Source: Actinoplanes solisilvae (GTDB lineage: Bacteria; Actinomycetota; Actinomycetes; Mycobacteriales; Micromonosporaceae). Taken from it: a DNA stretch of 64,000 nt. The stretch spans positions 1-64,000 of the forward strand of contig NZ_RJAC01000019.1 in assembly GCF_003999975.1 (NCBI RefSeq). The letters are read 5' to 3'. Positions 16,999-25,793 of the stretch are shown one piece after another. Position 1 is the first letter of the stretch. Each line of letters begins with the position of its first letter. Below the pieces are notes generated by a model. That model saw nothing but the letters and a program-made list of their open reading frames with translations, had not been told where the DNA came from and made no database searches. The position numbers were made by a program, and so were the translations under genes.

Positions 16999-17673
16999 TT
17001 GCCGCTGCTCTACACGATCGGCAAGTTCACCGTCGGCAACGCGATGATGCTCGGCTGGCGCCCACGCGTCGAAGGCCTCGAGCACATCCCGCGTACCGGT
17101 GGCGTGATCTTCGCGGGCAACCACCTCTCCGTCGCCGACGAGCTCTTCCTCGGTGCGGTGGTGCCCCGTCACCTCGCCTTCTGGGCCAAGTCCGACTACT
17201 TCAACGGCAAGGGCGTCAAGGGCTGGTTCAACCGCAACCTGATGAACGGCCTCGGCGCGATCCGGGTCGAGCGCAGCGGCGGCCGGGCGGCCCTCACCGC
17301 GTTCGACGGCGCCATCCCGGTACTCAAGGCCGGTGACGCGATCGCGCTCTACCCCGAGGGCACCCGCTCGCCCGACGGCAAGCTCTACCGCGGGCGTACG
17401 GGGGTGGCCCGTCTCTCCACGGCGGCGGGCGTCCCGATCGTCCCGGTCGGCATGCTCGGCACCGAGAAGGTGCAGCCGATCGGCCAGGTCTACCCGAAGC
17501 CGATGAAGGGCATCGTCACCATCAAGTTCGGCGAGCCGATCGACACCGAGGGCCGCGCCTCCGACCGCACGTCGCTGCGCGAGCTCACCGACGAGGTGAT
17601 GGCCGCGATCCAGAAACTCACCGGCCAGGAATACGTCCCGCGCTACGCCCCCGCCAAGCCGTCGCCCAGCTAG
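16999..17673 (+). CDS. 1-acyl-sn-glycerol-3-phosphate acyltransferase family protein
   Basis: PlsC-type acyltransferase of 224 aa, likely making phosphatidic acid from lysophosphatidic acid and an acyl donor at the membrane. Motif I is GNHLSVADE (HX4D catalytic dyad), motif III YPEGTRSPDG and motif IV region VPIVPVGMLG are present. The start is TTG at 16999, set by GGAGG at 16986-16990 (8-nt spacing); an earlier TTG at 16963 lacks support. It is separated from ileS by the hairpin at 16859-16904, so probably has its own promoter. The stop overlaps that of a degraded convergent photolyase-related fragment. Confidence 0.92.
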   Translation: MPLLYTIGKFTVGNAMMLGWRPRVEGLEHIPRTGGVIFAGNHLSVADELFLGAVVPRHLAFWAKSDYFNGKGVKGWFNRNLMNGLGAIRVERSGGRAALTAFDGAIPVLKAGDAIALYPEGTRSPDGKLYRGRTGVARLSTAAGVPIVPVGMLGTEKVQPIGQVYPKPMKGIVTIKFGEPIDTEGRASDRTSLRELTDEVMAAIQKLTGQEYVPRYAPAKPSPS

Positions 17674-17843
17674 GGCGCCCGCGAACCTCGGGCCTTCTCC
17701 TGCTCGAGGATCAGGTGGGCCTTCTGCCGGTGGAAGACGCGCCGCCGGAACACGGCCTTCGACTCGACCAGCAGCACCTCCTGTCGCGGCTCGTCCAAGA
17801 AGTGAGGACCGAGCTGATCGGCGAACAGCCAGCGGCGGGTCAT
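17670..17843 (-). pseudogene. N-terminal remnant of a deoxyribodipyrimidine photolyase-related protein
   Basis: A 57-codon open frame starts MTRRWLFADQLGPHFLD and continues with VLLVESKAVFRRRVFHRQKAHLIL before running into unrelated EQEKARGSRAP and a stop. The first ~47 residues match the N-terminus of the photolyase-related (DPRP, cryptochrome/photolyase family) proteins, which are normally ~500 aa. The remaining ~90 percent of the gene is absent: the frame ends on the plsC stop codon. It therefore looks like a deletion remnant left at the border of the acyltransferase gene. Whether the 57-aa peptide is made is unknown. Confidence 0.7.
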
Positions 17844-17861
17844 GACCCCATCCTGGCGGAA

Positions 17862-18998
17862 TCAGCCGCGGGTCAGGACCTCGTCGCGCAGACGAGCGAC
17901 CAGCTCGGCGCTGTCCTGGATCGAACGGCGGGTGAGCAGCACGGTGGCCAGGCTGCCGTGATCGGCCCAGGCGCAGACGACGACCGCGGCGCCCTTGTCG
18001 CGGCCCACGCCGCAGCGCTGGTGGGCGCCGCTCTCGCCCAGGTCGAACTCCTGCACGTCCTTCAGCTTGTAGTCGGCGGCGGCCTGGTCGAGGCGGGCGC
18101 CGACGTCGGAGCCGGGGGTGAGCCGGAAGCCGGTCTCGCCGATGACGGTGACCCGCTTGCCGCGGTCGTCGCGATAGACGCCGGCGAAGCCGTTGGGGCC
18201 CGTGTCCTGGGTGTCGCGCAGCTCGAGGTCGGCGAACGACTGGGGGAGCGCGGCGGTCACCGGGTATTGGCTCGCCGAGGGCAACTGGAACGCGGCGATC
18301 GGCACGCCGCAGCAGCAGACGACGCCGAGCAGGCTCAGCAGGGCCAGGCGGCGGCCCCAGCGGCGCTTGCGGCGCGGCGGGGGCAGGGGGCGCTGGGCCG
18401 GGCGCGGAGCCCACGGCGGCGGGGCCGGCAGGGGGCGGCCTCGAACCATCGGCGCCTGGGGGCGGGGCTGGACCGGAAGGCGGTTCGCGGTGGCCGCGGC
18501 CTTGAGGCGCTTGCGCTCCTTCTTCGAGAGCTTGGGCGGCTCGGGGCGGGCCGGCGCGGGAGCGGGTGCCTTCGGTGCCGGGGGTGGTGGGGGTGGCGCT
18601 GCCTTGGCCGGGGGCTCGACGCGGGTCGGGGGCATCGTTGCGGGCGGGGGCTCGACGCGGGTCAGGGGCATCGCCGGGGCCGGCGGCTCGACACGCGTCG
18701 GAGGCATCGGTGGGGGCGTCGTCCCGTCGACCGTGAAGGTGTCCCACGGCGTGTCCTGGTCGGCCCAGGGGTCGACCGCCGGGGTGGCCGCCCACGGGTC
18801 GGCCGGCGTCGGCTCCTCGCCCTCCGGTCGCCCGTCGCGACGCCACCACTGCTTCTTCGGTGTCGGCGGAGGCACGGCGGCGGAGCCGCTCCAGCGCGCC
18901 GGCGCGTCCACCGTGGAGGATTCGGCACCGCCGTCCACCCGGGTCGGGTCGGGCACTCCGGCGGCCGGCTGATTTTCCTCCGGCTGCGGGTCGGCCAT
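17862..18998 (-). CDS. Proline-rich single-pass membrane protein (paralogue of 383-1084)
   Basis: Encodes 378 aa. The first ~210 residues are proline/alanine/lysine-rich and disordered, with three imperfect copies of MPPTRVEPPA. One transmembrane helix (about 216-236) contains CCCG. The C-terminal ~140 residues form the same domain as the 383-1084 protein: YRDDRGKRV...GETG, then QRCGVGRDK...VVVCAWADHGSLA and RS..D.AEL...LRDE. The ATG at 18998 has GAAGGAGA about 8 nt upstream. The repeat of this domain beside two branched-chain aminoacyl-tRNA synthetase loci (valS, ileS) is notable but may be chance. Function unknown; the two conserved cysteines are a possible extracytoplasmic disulfide. Confidence 0.82.
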   Translation of the reverse strand: MADPQPEENQPAAGVPDPTRVDGGAESSTVDAPARWSGSAAVPPPTPKKQWWRRDGRPEGEEPTPADPWAATPAVDPWADQDTPWDTFTVDGTTPPPMPPTRVEPPAPAMPLTRVEPPPATMPPTRVEPPAKAAPPPPPPAPKAPAPAPARPEPPKLSKKERKRLKAAATANRLPVQPRPQAPMVRGRPLPAPPPWAPRPAQRPLPPPRRKRRWGRRLALLSLLGVVCCCGVPIAAFQLPSASQYPVTAALPQSFADLELRDTQDTGPNGFAGVYRDDRGKRVTVIGETGFRLTPGSDVGARLDQAAADYKLKDVQEFDLGESGAHQRCGVGRDKGAAVVVCAWADHGSLATVLLTRRSIQDSAELVARLRDEVLTRG

Positions 18999-19165
18999 CC
19001 GTCGATCTCCTTCACTTTCTGCAAGATCCCCCGCGAGGTGGTCAACTCCCAGGTTAGAGGCGGTGCGCCACCCCGCGCCCTCGCGCGGAAGGCGGACGGG
19101 CGATGCAAATGCCGGACAACCAGGGCGATGTGCAAGACGCTCTGGAGCCGTATGGTTACCGGGAC

Positions 19166-19963
19166 ATGAGAACGACACAGAGAAATGCCGTCACTCTGAC
19201 CGGGAACCCCGCCGGTCAGCCGATGGTGTTCGCCCACGGCTATGGCTGCGACCAGAACATGTGGCGCTTCGTCGCTCCCGCCTTCGCGGACTCTCATCGG
19301 CTCGTCCTTTTCGACCACGTCGGCAACGGCAAATCCGATCTGTCGGCCTACGACGACGACCGCCACTCCACCCTCGACGGCTACGCCGACGACATCCTCG
19401 AGATCCTGCACGAGCACGAGCTGAGAGACGTCGTCTTCGTGGGCCACTCGGTGAGCGGCATGATCGGCGTGCTCGCCGCGAACAAGGAACCGGAACGGTT
19501 CGCCCGCCTGGTGCTGGTGGGCCCGTCGCCGCGCTACATCAACGAACCCGCCGAGGGCTATCAGGGCGGCTTCGACCGGGCCGACATCGAGTCGCTGCTC
19601 GTCTCGCTCGACAGCAACTATCTCGGCTGGTCCAGCACGATGGCCCCGGTGATCATGGGCAATCCCGAGCGGCCCGAGCTGAGTGACGAGCTGACCAACA
19701 GCTTCTGCCGCACCGATCCCGAGATCGCCAAGAAGTTCGCGCGGGTCACGTTCCTGTCCGACAACCGCGACGACCTTCTCAAGCTACGCACCCCCGCCCT
19801 GATCCTCCAGTGTTCCGACGACGTCATAGCGCCGGCCGCCGTCGGTGAGTACGTCCACAAGCACACCGCCGGGAGCACGTTTGTCCAGTTGAACGCCACG
19901 GGGCACTGCCCCAACCTGAGCGCACCGGAAGAGACCATCGACGCCATGAAGGCGTGGCTTTAG
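19166..19963 (+). CDS. rsbQ: RsbQ-like alpha/beta hydrolase (activator of a PAS-PP2C phosphatase)
   Basis: Encodes 265 aa closely resembling Bacillus subtilis RsbQ. Shared blocks are VFAHGYGCDQNMWR, LFDHVGNGKSDLSAYD, STLDGYADD, VFVGHSVSGMIGVLA (Ser nucleophile), NSFCRTDPEIA, LILQCSDDVIAP (Asp) and NATGHCPNLS (His). All three catalytic residues are present. In B. subtilis, RsbQ is needed for the energy-stress phosphatase RsbP, probably by supplying a small hydrophobic ligand to the PAS domain. The same pairing is seen here, with a PAS-PP2C gene 12 bp downstream. The ATG at 19166 matches the RsbQ N-terminus; an ATG at 19103 is possible but would add ~20 residues. Confidence 0.93.
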   Translation: MRTTQRNAVTLTGNPAGQPMVFAHGYGCDQNMWRFVAPAFADSHRLVLFDHVGNGKSDLSAYDDDRHSTLDGYADDILEILHEHELRDVVFVGHSVSGMIGVLAANKEPERFARLVLVGPSPRYINEPAEGYQGGFDRADIESLLVSLDSNYLGWSSTMAPVIMGNPERPELSDELTNSFCRTDPEIAKKFARVTFLSDNRDDLLKLRTPALILQCSDDVIAPAAVGEYVHKHTAGSTFVQLNATGHCPNLSAPEETIDAMKAWL

Positions 19964-19975
19964 AAGCGGCGGACC

Positions 19976-22477
19976 GTGAGTGACTCTGGTGGGCCGGATG
20001 TGACGCATGAGCTGCGTCCGCCCTGGGACGAAGACCCCGACGACCTGTACGAGCACGCGCCGTGCGGGTACCTGACCACGCTTCCCGACGGCACGATCGT
20101 CCGGGTCAACCAGACCTTCCTGACCTGGACGGGTTTCACGCGCGGCGAGCTGGTCGGGCACCGGCGGTTCCGTGACCTGCTCACCTCCGGCGGGCAGATC
20201 TACCACGAGACCCATTACGCCCCTCTGCTGCGCATGCAGGACGAGGTGCACGAGCTGGCTCTGGATGTGGTCTGCTCCGACGGGCGCCAGTTGCCGACCC
20301 TGGTCAACTCGACCCTGAGCCGCGACGAGTCGAAGCAGCCCCGGGCGATCCGCACGATGATCTTCAACGCCACCGAGCGCCGGCAGTATGAGAACGAGCT
20401 GCTGCACGCCCGCCAGATCGCCGAGGCGTCCGAGCGGCGCGTCCGGGTGCTGCAGCAGATAGTGGCCGACCTGTCGGCCGCGCCGACCGAGGCCGAGGTG
20501 GCCGAGGCCGTCGTGCGCGCTCCGGAAAGCGCGTTCGGTGCGGCCAGCAGCAGCGTCTATCTGGTCGACGGCGAACGCGACCTGATCTATGCCGTGGTGT
20601 CGACCGACCCGACCACCGGCAACTGGGACGACATGCCCCGCTCGTCCGATCGGGCCGTCGCGCGGGTGGCCGAGCGCGGCGACCTGCACGTGGTCAACTC
20701 CGTGGCCGAGGCGCGGTCGCATTTTCCCGACCTGGTCGAGAGCATGCGCCGCTCGGGCCGCAACACGGTGGTGCTGCTGCCGCTGACCACCGGCCCGACC
20801 GACGAGCACTCCGGCGTTCACACTCTCGGCGTACTGGCGTTCAGCTTCAAGGGCGAGCGCAAGCTCACCGACGGCGAGTTGCGGGTCGTCCGCCTCCTCG
20901 GCCAGCAGGCCGGTCAGGCGCTCGACCGGGCCCGGCTCTACGACGACGTGCGCCGCCGCGAAGACCGGGCCATCGTGCTGGCCGAGACCACGCGGGCGCT
21001 CGACGAGCAGCACCGGCTGCTGCCGCGGGCCCGGCGCGTCGTCGAGCGGCTGCTGCTCAAGGTCACCGACTGGGCCGAGGTGCGGCTGCAGGTGGGCGCC
21101 GCGCCGATAGTGGAGTCGGCGGGCGGCCCGCGCCCCGACGACATCCTGCTTCAGCAGCGAATCGAGAAGGTGACCGCCGCCGGCGAGCCGATCTTCGCCG
21201 ACGACGGCGACCAGCTCGACTGCTCGGTGCTGCCGCTGACCGCCCGCGGCCTGGTCCTCGGCACGCTGGCCCTGCGCATGACGCCTGACCGGCGAGGCAC
21301 CGCGGCCGAGCGGGCGTTCCTGACCGAGCTGGCCGACCGGGCCGGGCTCGCGCTCGAGAACGCCCGGCTCTACGAGCAGGAACGCCAGATCGCCCGCACG
21401 CTCCAGCGCAGCCTGCTCGCCGGCGACCTGCCCAGCGGCGACACCCGGTTCGCGCTCGAGACCCACTACCAGGCGGCCACCTACGATCTCGAGGTCGGCG
21501 GCGACTGGTTCGACGCCTTCCTGATCACCAAGGACAAGCTGGCCGTCGTGGTCGGCGACGTGGTCGGCCGGGGCATCGAGGCGGCCACCACGATGGGTCA
21601 GCTTCGCAGCGCGGTGCGGGCGCTCGCCTCCAACGAGGCGGGTCCGGCGCGGCTGATCGAGGGCCTCGACCGGTTCGTCGAGCGGGTCGAGTCGGCGCGG
21701 ATGGCCACCGTGGCCTATCTCGAGGTCGATCTGTCGGTCGGCGAGGTGGCCTACTCGTGCGCCGGTCACCTGCCGCCGCTGCTGCAGGCGCCGGCCGGCT
21801 CGCCCGAATATCTGCTGCAGGCCCGTTCGGCCGCGATCGGTTCCCGGGCCGGCAACCGCGTGCGCACCGAGCAACGCCGCCGACTGCCCGCCGGCAGCCG
21901 CCTGCTGCTCTACACCGACGGCCTCATCGAGCGCCGCACCCGGCCGATCGACAAGGGCTTCGAGCTGCTCGCCCGCGAATTCGCGAGGCGCCGCGACGCG
22001 CCGTTGCAGGGGCTGGCGGCCGCCCTCGCCGACACGATGGTCGGCCGCGACCACCCCGACGACGTCTGCATGCTCTGCCTGACGCTGGGCACCGAGGAGC
22101 GCATCGAGCGCACCATCGGCGCCGACCGCATGCAGATCGCCCTGCTCCGGGCCGACCTGCGCGCCTGGCTGGTGGCCCACGAGGTCGAGCCCGACTGCCG
22201 AGACGCGGTGCTGCTGGCCTGCTCCGAGGCGGTGGCCAACGCGATCGAGCACGGCTACCGCGACGACCCGTTCGGCACGATCGACGTCGTGGCCACGGTG
22301 ACCGCCGAGGCCGTCGAGGTGCGGGTCACCGATCAGGGCATCTGGCGGGGCGCGGTCTCCGACGCAGCTCGCGGGCGCGGGCTGCAGCTCATCCGCGATT
22401 CGATGGACCAGGTTCTCTTCGACCGCAGCGACGGCACGACGGTCACCATGCGCCGCAATCGCCAGGAGACCTCATGA
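19976..22477 (+). CDS. PAS-GAF-PP2C phosphatase fused to an RsbW-type HATPase kinase domain
   Basis: Encodes 833 aa. Order: PAS (about residues 22-135, YEHAPCGYLTTLPDG...WTGFTRGELVG), GAF (about 150-320), a second degenerate sensor segment (~325-460), SpoIIE-type PP2C phosphatase (~465-695, EVGGDWFDAF, VVGDVVGRGIEAA, LLLYTDGLIERR, DDVCMLCL) and a C-terminal HATPase_c (~700-830, CSEAVANAIEHGY, VRVTDQGIW, GRGLQLI). The PP2C metal-binding aspartates (GGDWFD, GDVVGRG, DDV) are present. It thus joins the activating phosphatase and the anti-sigma/antagonist kinase in one chain. The GTG start at 19976 follows rsbQ by 12 bp; the STAS gene overlaps its stop (ATGA). Confidence 0.93.
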   Translation: MSDSGGPDVTHELRPPWDEDPDDLYEHAPCGYLTTLPDGTIVRVNQTFLTWTGFTRGELVGHRRFRDLLTSGGQIYHETHYAPLLRMQDEVHELALDVVCSDGRQLPTLVNSTLSRDESKQPRAIRTMIFNATERRQYENELLHARQIAEASERRVRVLQQIVADLSAAPTEAEVAEAVVRAPESAFGAASSSVYLVDGERDLIYAVVSTDPTTGNWDDMPRSSDRAVARVAERGDLHVVNSVAEARSHFPDLVESMRRSGRNTVVLLPLTTGPTDEHSGVHTLGVLAFSFKGERKLTDGELRVVRLLGQQAGQALDRARLYDDVRRREDRAIVLAETTRALDEQHRLLPRARRVVERLLLKVTDWAEVRLQVGAAPIVESAGGPRPDDILLQQRIEKVTAAGEPIFADDGDQLDCSVLPLTARGLVLGTLALRMTPDRRGTAAERAFLTELADRAGLALENARLYEQERQIARTLQRSLLAGDLPSGDTRFALETHYQAATYDLEVGGDWFDAFLITKDKLAVVVGDVVGRGIEAATTMGQLRSAVRALASNEAGPARLIEGLDRFVERVESARMATVAYLEVDLSVGEVAYSCAGHLPPLLQAPAGSPEYLLQARSAAIGSRAGNRVRTEQRRRLPAGSRLLLYTDGLIERRTRPIDKGFELLAREFARRRDAPLQGLAAALADTMVGRDHPDDVCMLCLTLGTEERIERTIGADRMQIALLRADLRAWLVAHEVEPDCRDAVLLACSEAVANAIEHGYRDDPFGTIDVVATVTAEAVEVRVTDQGIWRGAVSDAARGRGLQLIRDSMDQVLFDRSDGTTVTMRRNRQETS

Positions 22478-22860
22478 CCGAGTTCACCCGGGGCGGCCGG
22501 CCGGTGGCGGTCGACCGGCTCGATCGCTGGGTCACCTTCTCGACGGTCGGCGACGCCGAACTGGTCTCTTTGACCGGCGAGATCGACCTGGCCAACGCTC
22601 CCGAGATAGGCCGGGCGATCGTCGCGCGCATCGAGACGGCCGACAAGGTGCTGATCGACCTGACCACCGTCTCGTTTCTCGACAGCGCCGGGGTTCGCCT
22701 GCTCGACGCCTTGATCGGCGATCTTGACGCCCTGCACAAGCCGACCCGGCTGGTGGTCGGCCGCACCGGCGCCGCGCGGATGACGCTTCAGCTCTGCGCC
22801 TTCCGCGAGGACCTCCTGGCCACCGATCTCGACCGGGCCGCGGCCGAGCTGGAGAGCTGA
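22474..22860 (+). CDS. STAS-domain anti-sigma factor antagonist
   Basis: Encodes 128 aa with a STAS domain: ELVSLTGEIDLANAP, then VLIDLTTVSFLDSAGVRLLDAL, where the Ser in FLDSAG is the usual phosphoryl acceptor of SpoIIAA/RsbV-type proteins. The ATG overlaps the phosphatase-kinase stop (ATGA), so it should be produced together with its presumed kinase and phosphatase. Dephospho-antagonist would bind the HATPase domain or a separate anti-sigma factor. No sigma factor gene is in the window, so the output is encoded elsewhere or is not a sigma factor. Confidence 0.92.
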   Translation: MTEFTRGGRPVAVDRLDRWVTFSTVGDAELVSLTGEIDLANAPEIGRAIVARIETADKVLIDLTTVSFLDSAGVRLLDALIGDLDALHKPTRLVVGRTGAARMTLQLCAFREDLLATDLDRAAAELES

Positions 22861-22922
22861 GCCTACCCGCGGCGGAAAACCCAAATTTAAAACCTCTATT
22901 GAGGCAAGTACGCTGAATGCCC

Positions 22923-24866
22923 ATGAGCGTGTCTTCCGTCTTCCCGCAGCTCGAGCAGCTGCTGCCTCGGGTCAGCAAGCCGATCCAGTACGTGGGCGGC
23001 GAGCTCGGCGCCGTCGTCAAGGACTGGGACGCGACCACGGTCCGCTGGGCCCTGATGTATCCCGACGCCTACGAGGTCGGCCTGCCCAACCAGGGCGTCC
23101 AGATCCTCTACGAGGTGCTCAACGAGCAAGAGGACGTGCTGGCCGAGCGCACCTACGCGGTCTGGCCCGACCTCGAGGCGCTGATGAAGGAGAACGGCGT
23201 CCCGCAGTTCACCGTCGACGCCCACCGCCCGGTCAAGGCCTTCGACGTGTTCGGCATCTCGTTCGCCACCGAGCTCGGCTACACCAACATGCTCTCCGCC
23301 CTCGAACTCGCCGGCATCCCGCTGAACAGCGCCGACCGTGGCCTCGACGACCCGATCGTGCTGGCCGGCGGCCACGCGAGCTTCAACCCCGAGCCGATCG
23401 CCGACTTCATCGACGCCGCCGTTCTCGGCGACGGCGAGGAGGCCGTGCTCGAGATCACCGGCATCATCCGGGAGTGGAAGGAAGAGGGCAGCCCGGGCGG
23501 CCGCGACGAGCTGCTGCTGCGCCTCGCCCGCACCGAGAGCATCTACGTCCCCCGCTTCTACGACGTCGACTACCTGCCCGACGGCCGCATCCAGCGCGTG
23601 GTGCCCAACCGTCCGGACGTGCCGTTCCGCGTGGCCAAGCGCACGACGATGGACCTCGACGCGTGGCCGTACCCGAAGAAGCCCCTGGTCCCGCTGGCCG
23701 AGACGGTCCACGAGCGCTATGCGGTCGAGATCTTCCGCGGCTGCACGCGTGGCTGCCGCTTCTGCCAGGCCGGCATGATCACCCGCCCGGTCCGCGAGCG
23801 CTCGATCACCACCGTCGGTCAGATGATCAAGGAGGGCCTCGAATACTCGGGCTTCTCCGAGGTCGGCCTGCTCTCGCTCTCCAGCGCCGACCACTCCGAG
23901 ATCGGTGACATGTGCTCCGGCCTGGCCGAGCAGTACGAGGGCACCAACGTCTCGCTCTCGCTGCCGTCGACCCGGGTGGACGCCTTCAACATCGACCTGG
24001 CCCAGGAGCTGTCGAAGAACGGCCGGCGCACCGGTCTGACCTTCGCGCCCGAGGGCGGCTCCGAGCGCATCCGCAAGGTCATCAACAAGATGGTGACCAA
24101 GGAAGACCTGATCCGTACGGTCGTGACCGCCTACACCAACGGCTGGCGGCAGGTGAAGCTCTACTTCATGTGCGGCCTGCCCACCGAGACCGACGAGGAC
24201 GTCCTCGAGATCGCTCAGATGGCCCACGAGGTCATCCGGGCCGGTCGTGAGGCCGCGGGCACCAAGGACATCCGCTGCACGGTCTCGATCGGCGGCTTCG
24301 TGCCCAAGCCGCACACCCCGTTCCAGTGGGCCGCGATGGAGCGTCCCGAGGTCATCGACGCCCGGCTCAAGATGCTCAAGCAAGAGATCAACAGCGACCG
24401 TGGCCTGGGCCGGGCGATCGGCTACCGCTACCACGACGGTGAGCCTTCGCTGATCGAGGGCCTGCTCTCGCGCGGTGACCGCCGGGTCGGTGCCGTCATC
24501 CGCCGCGTCTGGGAGAAGGGTGGCCGCTTCGACGGCTGGAGCGAGCACTTCTCGTACGCCCGGTGGGTCGAGTCGTGTGCCGAGGTGCTCCCGCAGTTCG
24601 GCGTCGACCTCGACTGGTTCACCACCCGCGAGCGCGAGCAGGCCGAGGTGCTGCCCTGGGACCACCTCGATTCAGGCCTCGACAAGGACTGGCTCTGGCA
24701 GGACTGGCAGGACTCGCTCACCGAGTACGAGCAGCCCGACTGCCGCTGGACCCCGTGCTTCGACTGCGGCGTCTGCCCGTCGATGGACACCGAGATCCAG
24801 ATCGGCCCGACCGGCAAGAAGCTGCTGCCCCTGACCCCGGTGAACTCCCTGCGGGTTCCGGCCTGA
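22923..24866 (+). CDS. TIGR03960 family B12-binding-domain radical SAM protein
   Basis: Encodes 647 aa. The N-terminal ~200 residues have a B12-binding-like Rossmann domain (WALMYPDAYEVGLPNQGVQI, VLAGGHASFNPEP). The radical SAM core follows with the cluster motif CTRGCRFCQAG (CX3CX2C) and LPSTRVDAF, and the C-terminus carries extra cysteines (CRWTPCFDCGVCPS). The family is almost always followed, as here, by a TIGR03936/DUF2344 gene and then rne. The role is unproven, probably RNA or protein modification. Two in-frame ATGs at 22917 and 22923 are equally possible. The next gene overlaps in TGATG. Confidence 0.93.
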   Translation: MSVSSVFPQLEQLLPRVSKPIQYVGGELGAVVKDWDATTVRWALMYPDAYEVGLPNQGVQILYEVLNEQEDVLAERTYAVWPDLEALMKENGVPQFTVDAHRPVKAFDVFGISFATELGYTNMLSALELAGIPLNSADRGLDDPIVLAGGHASFNPEPIADFIDAAVLGDGEEAVLEITGIIREWKEEGSPGGRDELLLRLARTESIYVPRFYDVDYLPDGRIQRVVPNRPDVPFRVAKRTTMDLDAWPYPKKPLVPLAETVHERYAVEIFRGCTRGCRFCQAGMITRPVRERSITTVGQMIKEGLEYSGFSEVGLLSLSSADHSEIGDMCSGLAEQYEGTNVSLSLPSTRVDAFNIDLAQELSKNGRRTGLTFAPEGGSERIRKVINKMVTKEDLIRTVVTAYTNGWRQVKLYFMCGLPTETDEDVLEIAQMAHEVIRAGREAAGTKDIRCTVSIGGFVPKPHTPFQWAAMERPEVIDARLKMLKQEINSDRGLGRAIGYRYHDGEPSLIEGLLSRGDRRVGAVIRRVWEKGGRFDGWSEHFSYARWVESCAEVLPQFGVDLDWFTTREREQAEVLPWDHLDSGLDKDWLWQDWQDSLTEYEQPDCRWTPCFDCGVCPSMDTEIQIGPTGKKLLPLTPVNSLRVPA

Positions 24867-25639
24867 TGGGGGCGACGAAGAACCAGCCCGTCGGCGGCCA
24901 GGCCCCGGTCGTCCAGCGCGTCCGCATCCGGTACGCCAAGCGCGGCCCGCTGCGGTTCACCTCCCACCGCGACTTCGCCCGCGCTTTCGAGCGGGCGTTG
25001 CGGCGGGCCGCCGTACCCATCGCCTTCTCCCAGGGGTTCACCCCCCACCCGAAGATCTCGTACGCGAGTGCCGCGCCCACCGGCGTCGGCAGCGAGGCCG
25101 AATACCTCGAGATCGGTCTTCAGGCCGAGGTCGACCCGGGTCAGCTGCGCCTGGCTCTCGACGCCGCGCTCTCGCCGGGGCTCGACGTGCTCGACGCCGT
25201 GGTGGCCGGGCCGGGCAGCCTGGCCGACCGCATCGACGCCTCGAGCTGGCGTCTCGAGCTGCCCGCGGTCGACCCCGCGGAGGCCGAGGCGGCCGTGAAG
25301 GCGTTCACCGCGCTCGACGAGGTGCTGGTCGAGCGCATGACCAAGCAGGGCCGGCGCTCGTTCGACGCCCGCCAAGCAGTGACGCACATCTCTGTGTCGG
25401 ACCAGTCCGTCGTACCTTCCGAGGCGGACGGCACACCGTGTGCGATAATCGACCTTGTCGTACGACAGGTGACACCCGCCGTTCGACCCGATGACGTCCT
25501 TTCCGGCCTGCGCGTAGCGGCGGGCCTGGAGCCGCCGGTGCCCCCACGGGTGACCCGGCTGGCCCAGGGCACGCTCACCGCGCAGGGGGAGATCGTCGAT
25601 CCGTTGGACGCGGATCGCGAGACGGCCCTTCCGGGGTAA
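24866..25639 (+). CDS. TIGR03936 family protein (DUF2344), radical SAM-associated
   Basis: Encodes 257 aa, with RVRIRYAKRGPLRFTSHRD near the N-terminus and FSQGFTPHPKISYASAAPTGVGSEAEY, the family signature. In many actinobacteria this protein is separate, in others it is fused to the preceding radical SAM protein, which implies the two act together. The start lies in a TGATG overlap with the upstream stop. Its molecular function is not established. Confidence 0.92.
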   Translation: MGATKNQPVGGQAPVVQRVRIRYAKRGPLRFTSHRDFARAFERALRRAAVPIAFSQGFTPHPKISYASAAPTGVGSEAEYLEIGLQAEVDPGQLRLALDAALSPGLDVLDAVVAGPGSLADRIDASSWRLELPAVDPAEAEAAVKAFTALDEVLVERMTKQGRRSFDARQAVTHISVSDQSVVPSEADGTPCAIIDLVVRQVTPAVRPDDVLSGLRVAAGLEPPVPPRVTRLAQGTLTAQGEIVDPLDADRETALPG

Positions 25640-25681
25640 GGACTGCTCCATCGGAAGGGTGCTAGCTGCAGCCGGCGCCCA

Positions 25682-25711
25682 TTGACAGACTTCGGCAGCC
25701 CGTCCGCTTAA
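25682..25711 (+). promoter_or_regulatory. Possible rne promoter
   Basis: A perfect TTGACA lies at 25682-25687, with a weak CGCTTAAC about 17-18 nt further on. The distance to the rne start is ~85 nt, leaving a leader in which RNase E could autoregulate. The -10 is poor, so this is tentative. Confidence 0.3.
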
Positions 25712-25793
25712 CCGGCGGGACCGAAAAACTTGCGGCGACCCTGCGTGGCAGCGCTCAAACGCGCCCGGGGTGGCCAGAACTGGAGAGCGCCCC

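Noticed and set aside
17828..17880. Similarity between the start of the photolyase remnant and the 3' end of the Pro-rich membrane gene (GTCnTGACCCGCnGCTG)
   Set aside because: Only ~17 bp and not extended; likely chance in GC-rich sequence, so not called a stop-codon repeat.
19784..22252. 822-codon minus-strand frame across the Rsb phosphatase gene
   Set aside because: Shadow of the PAS-GAF-PP2C gene, which has clear domains on the plus strand.
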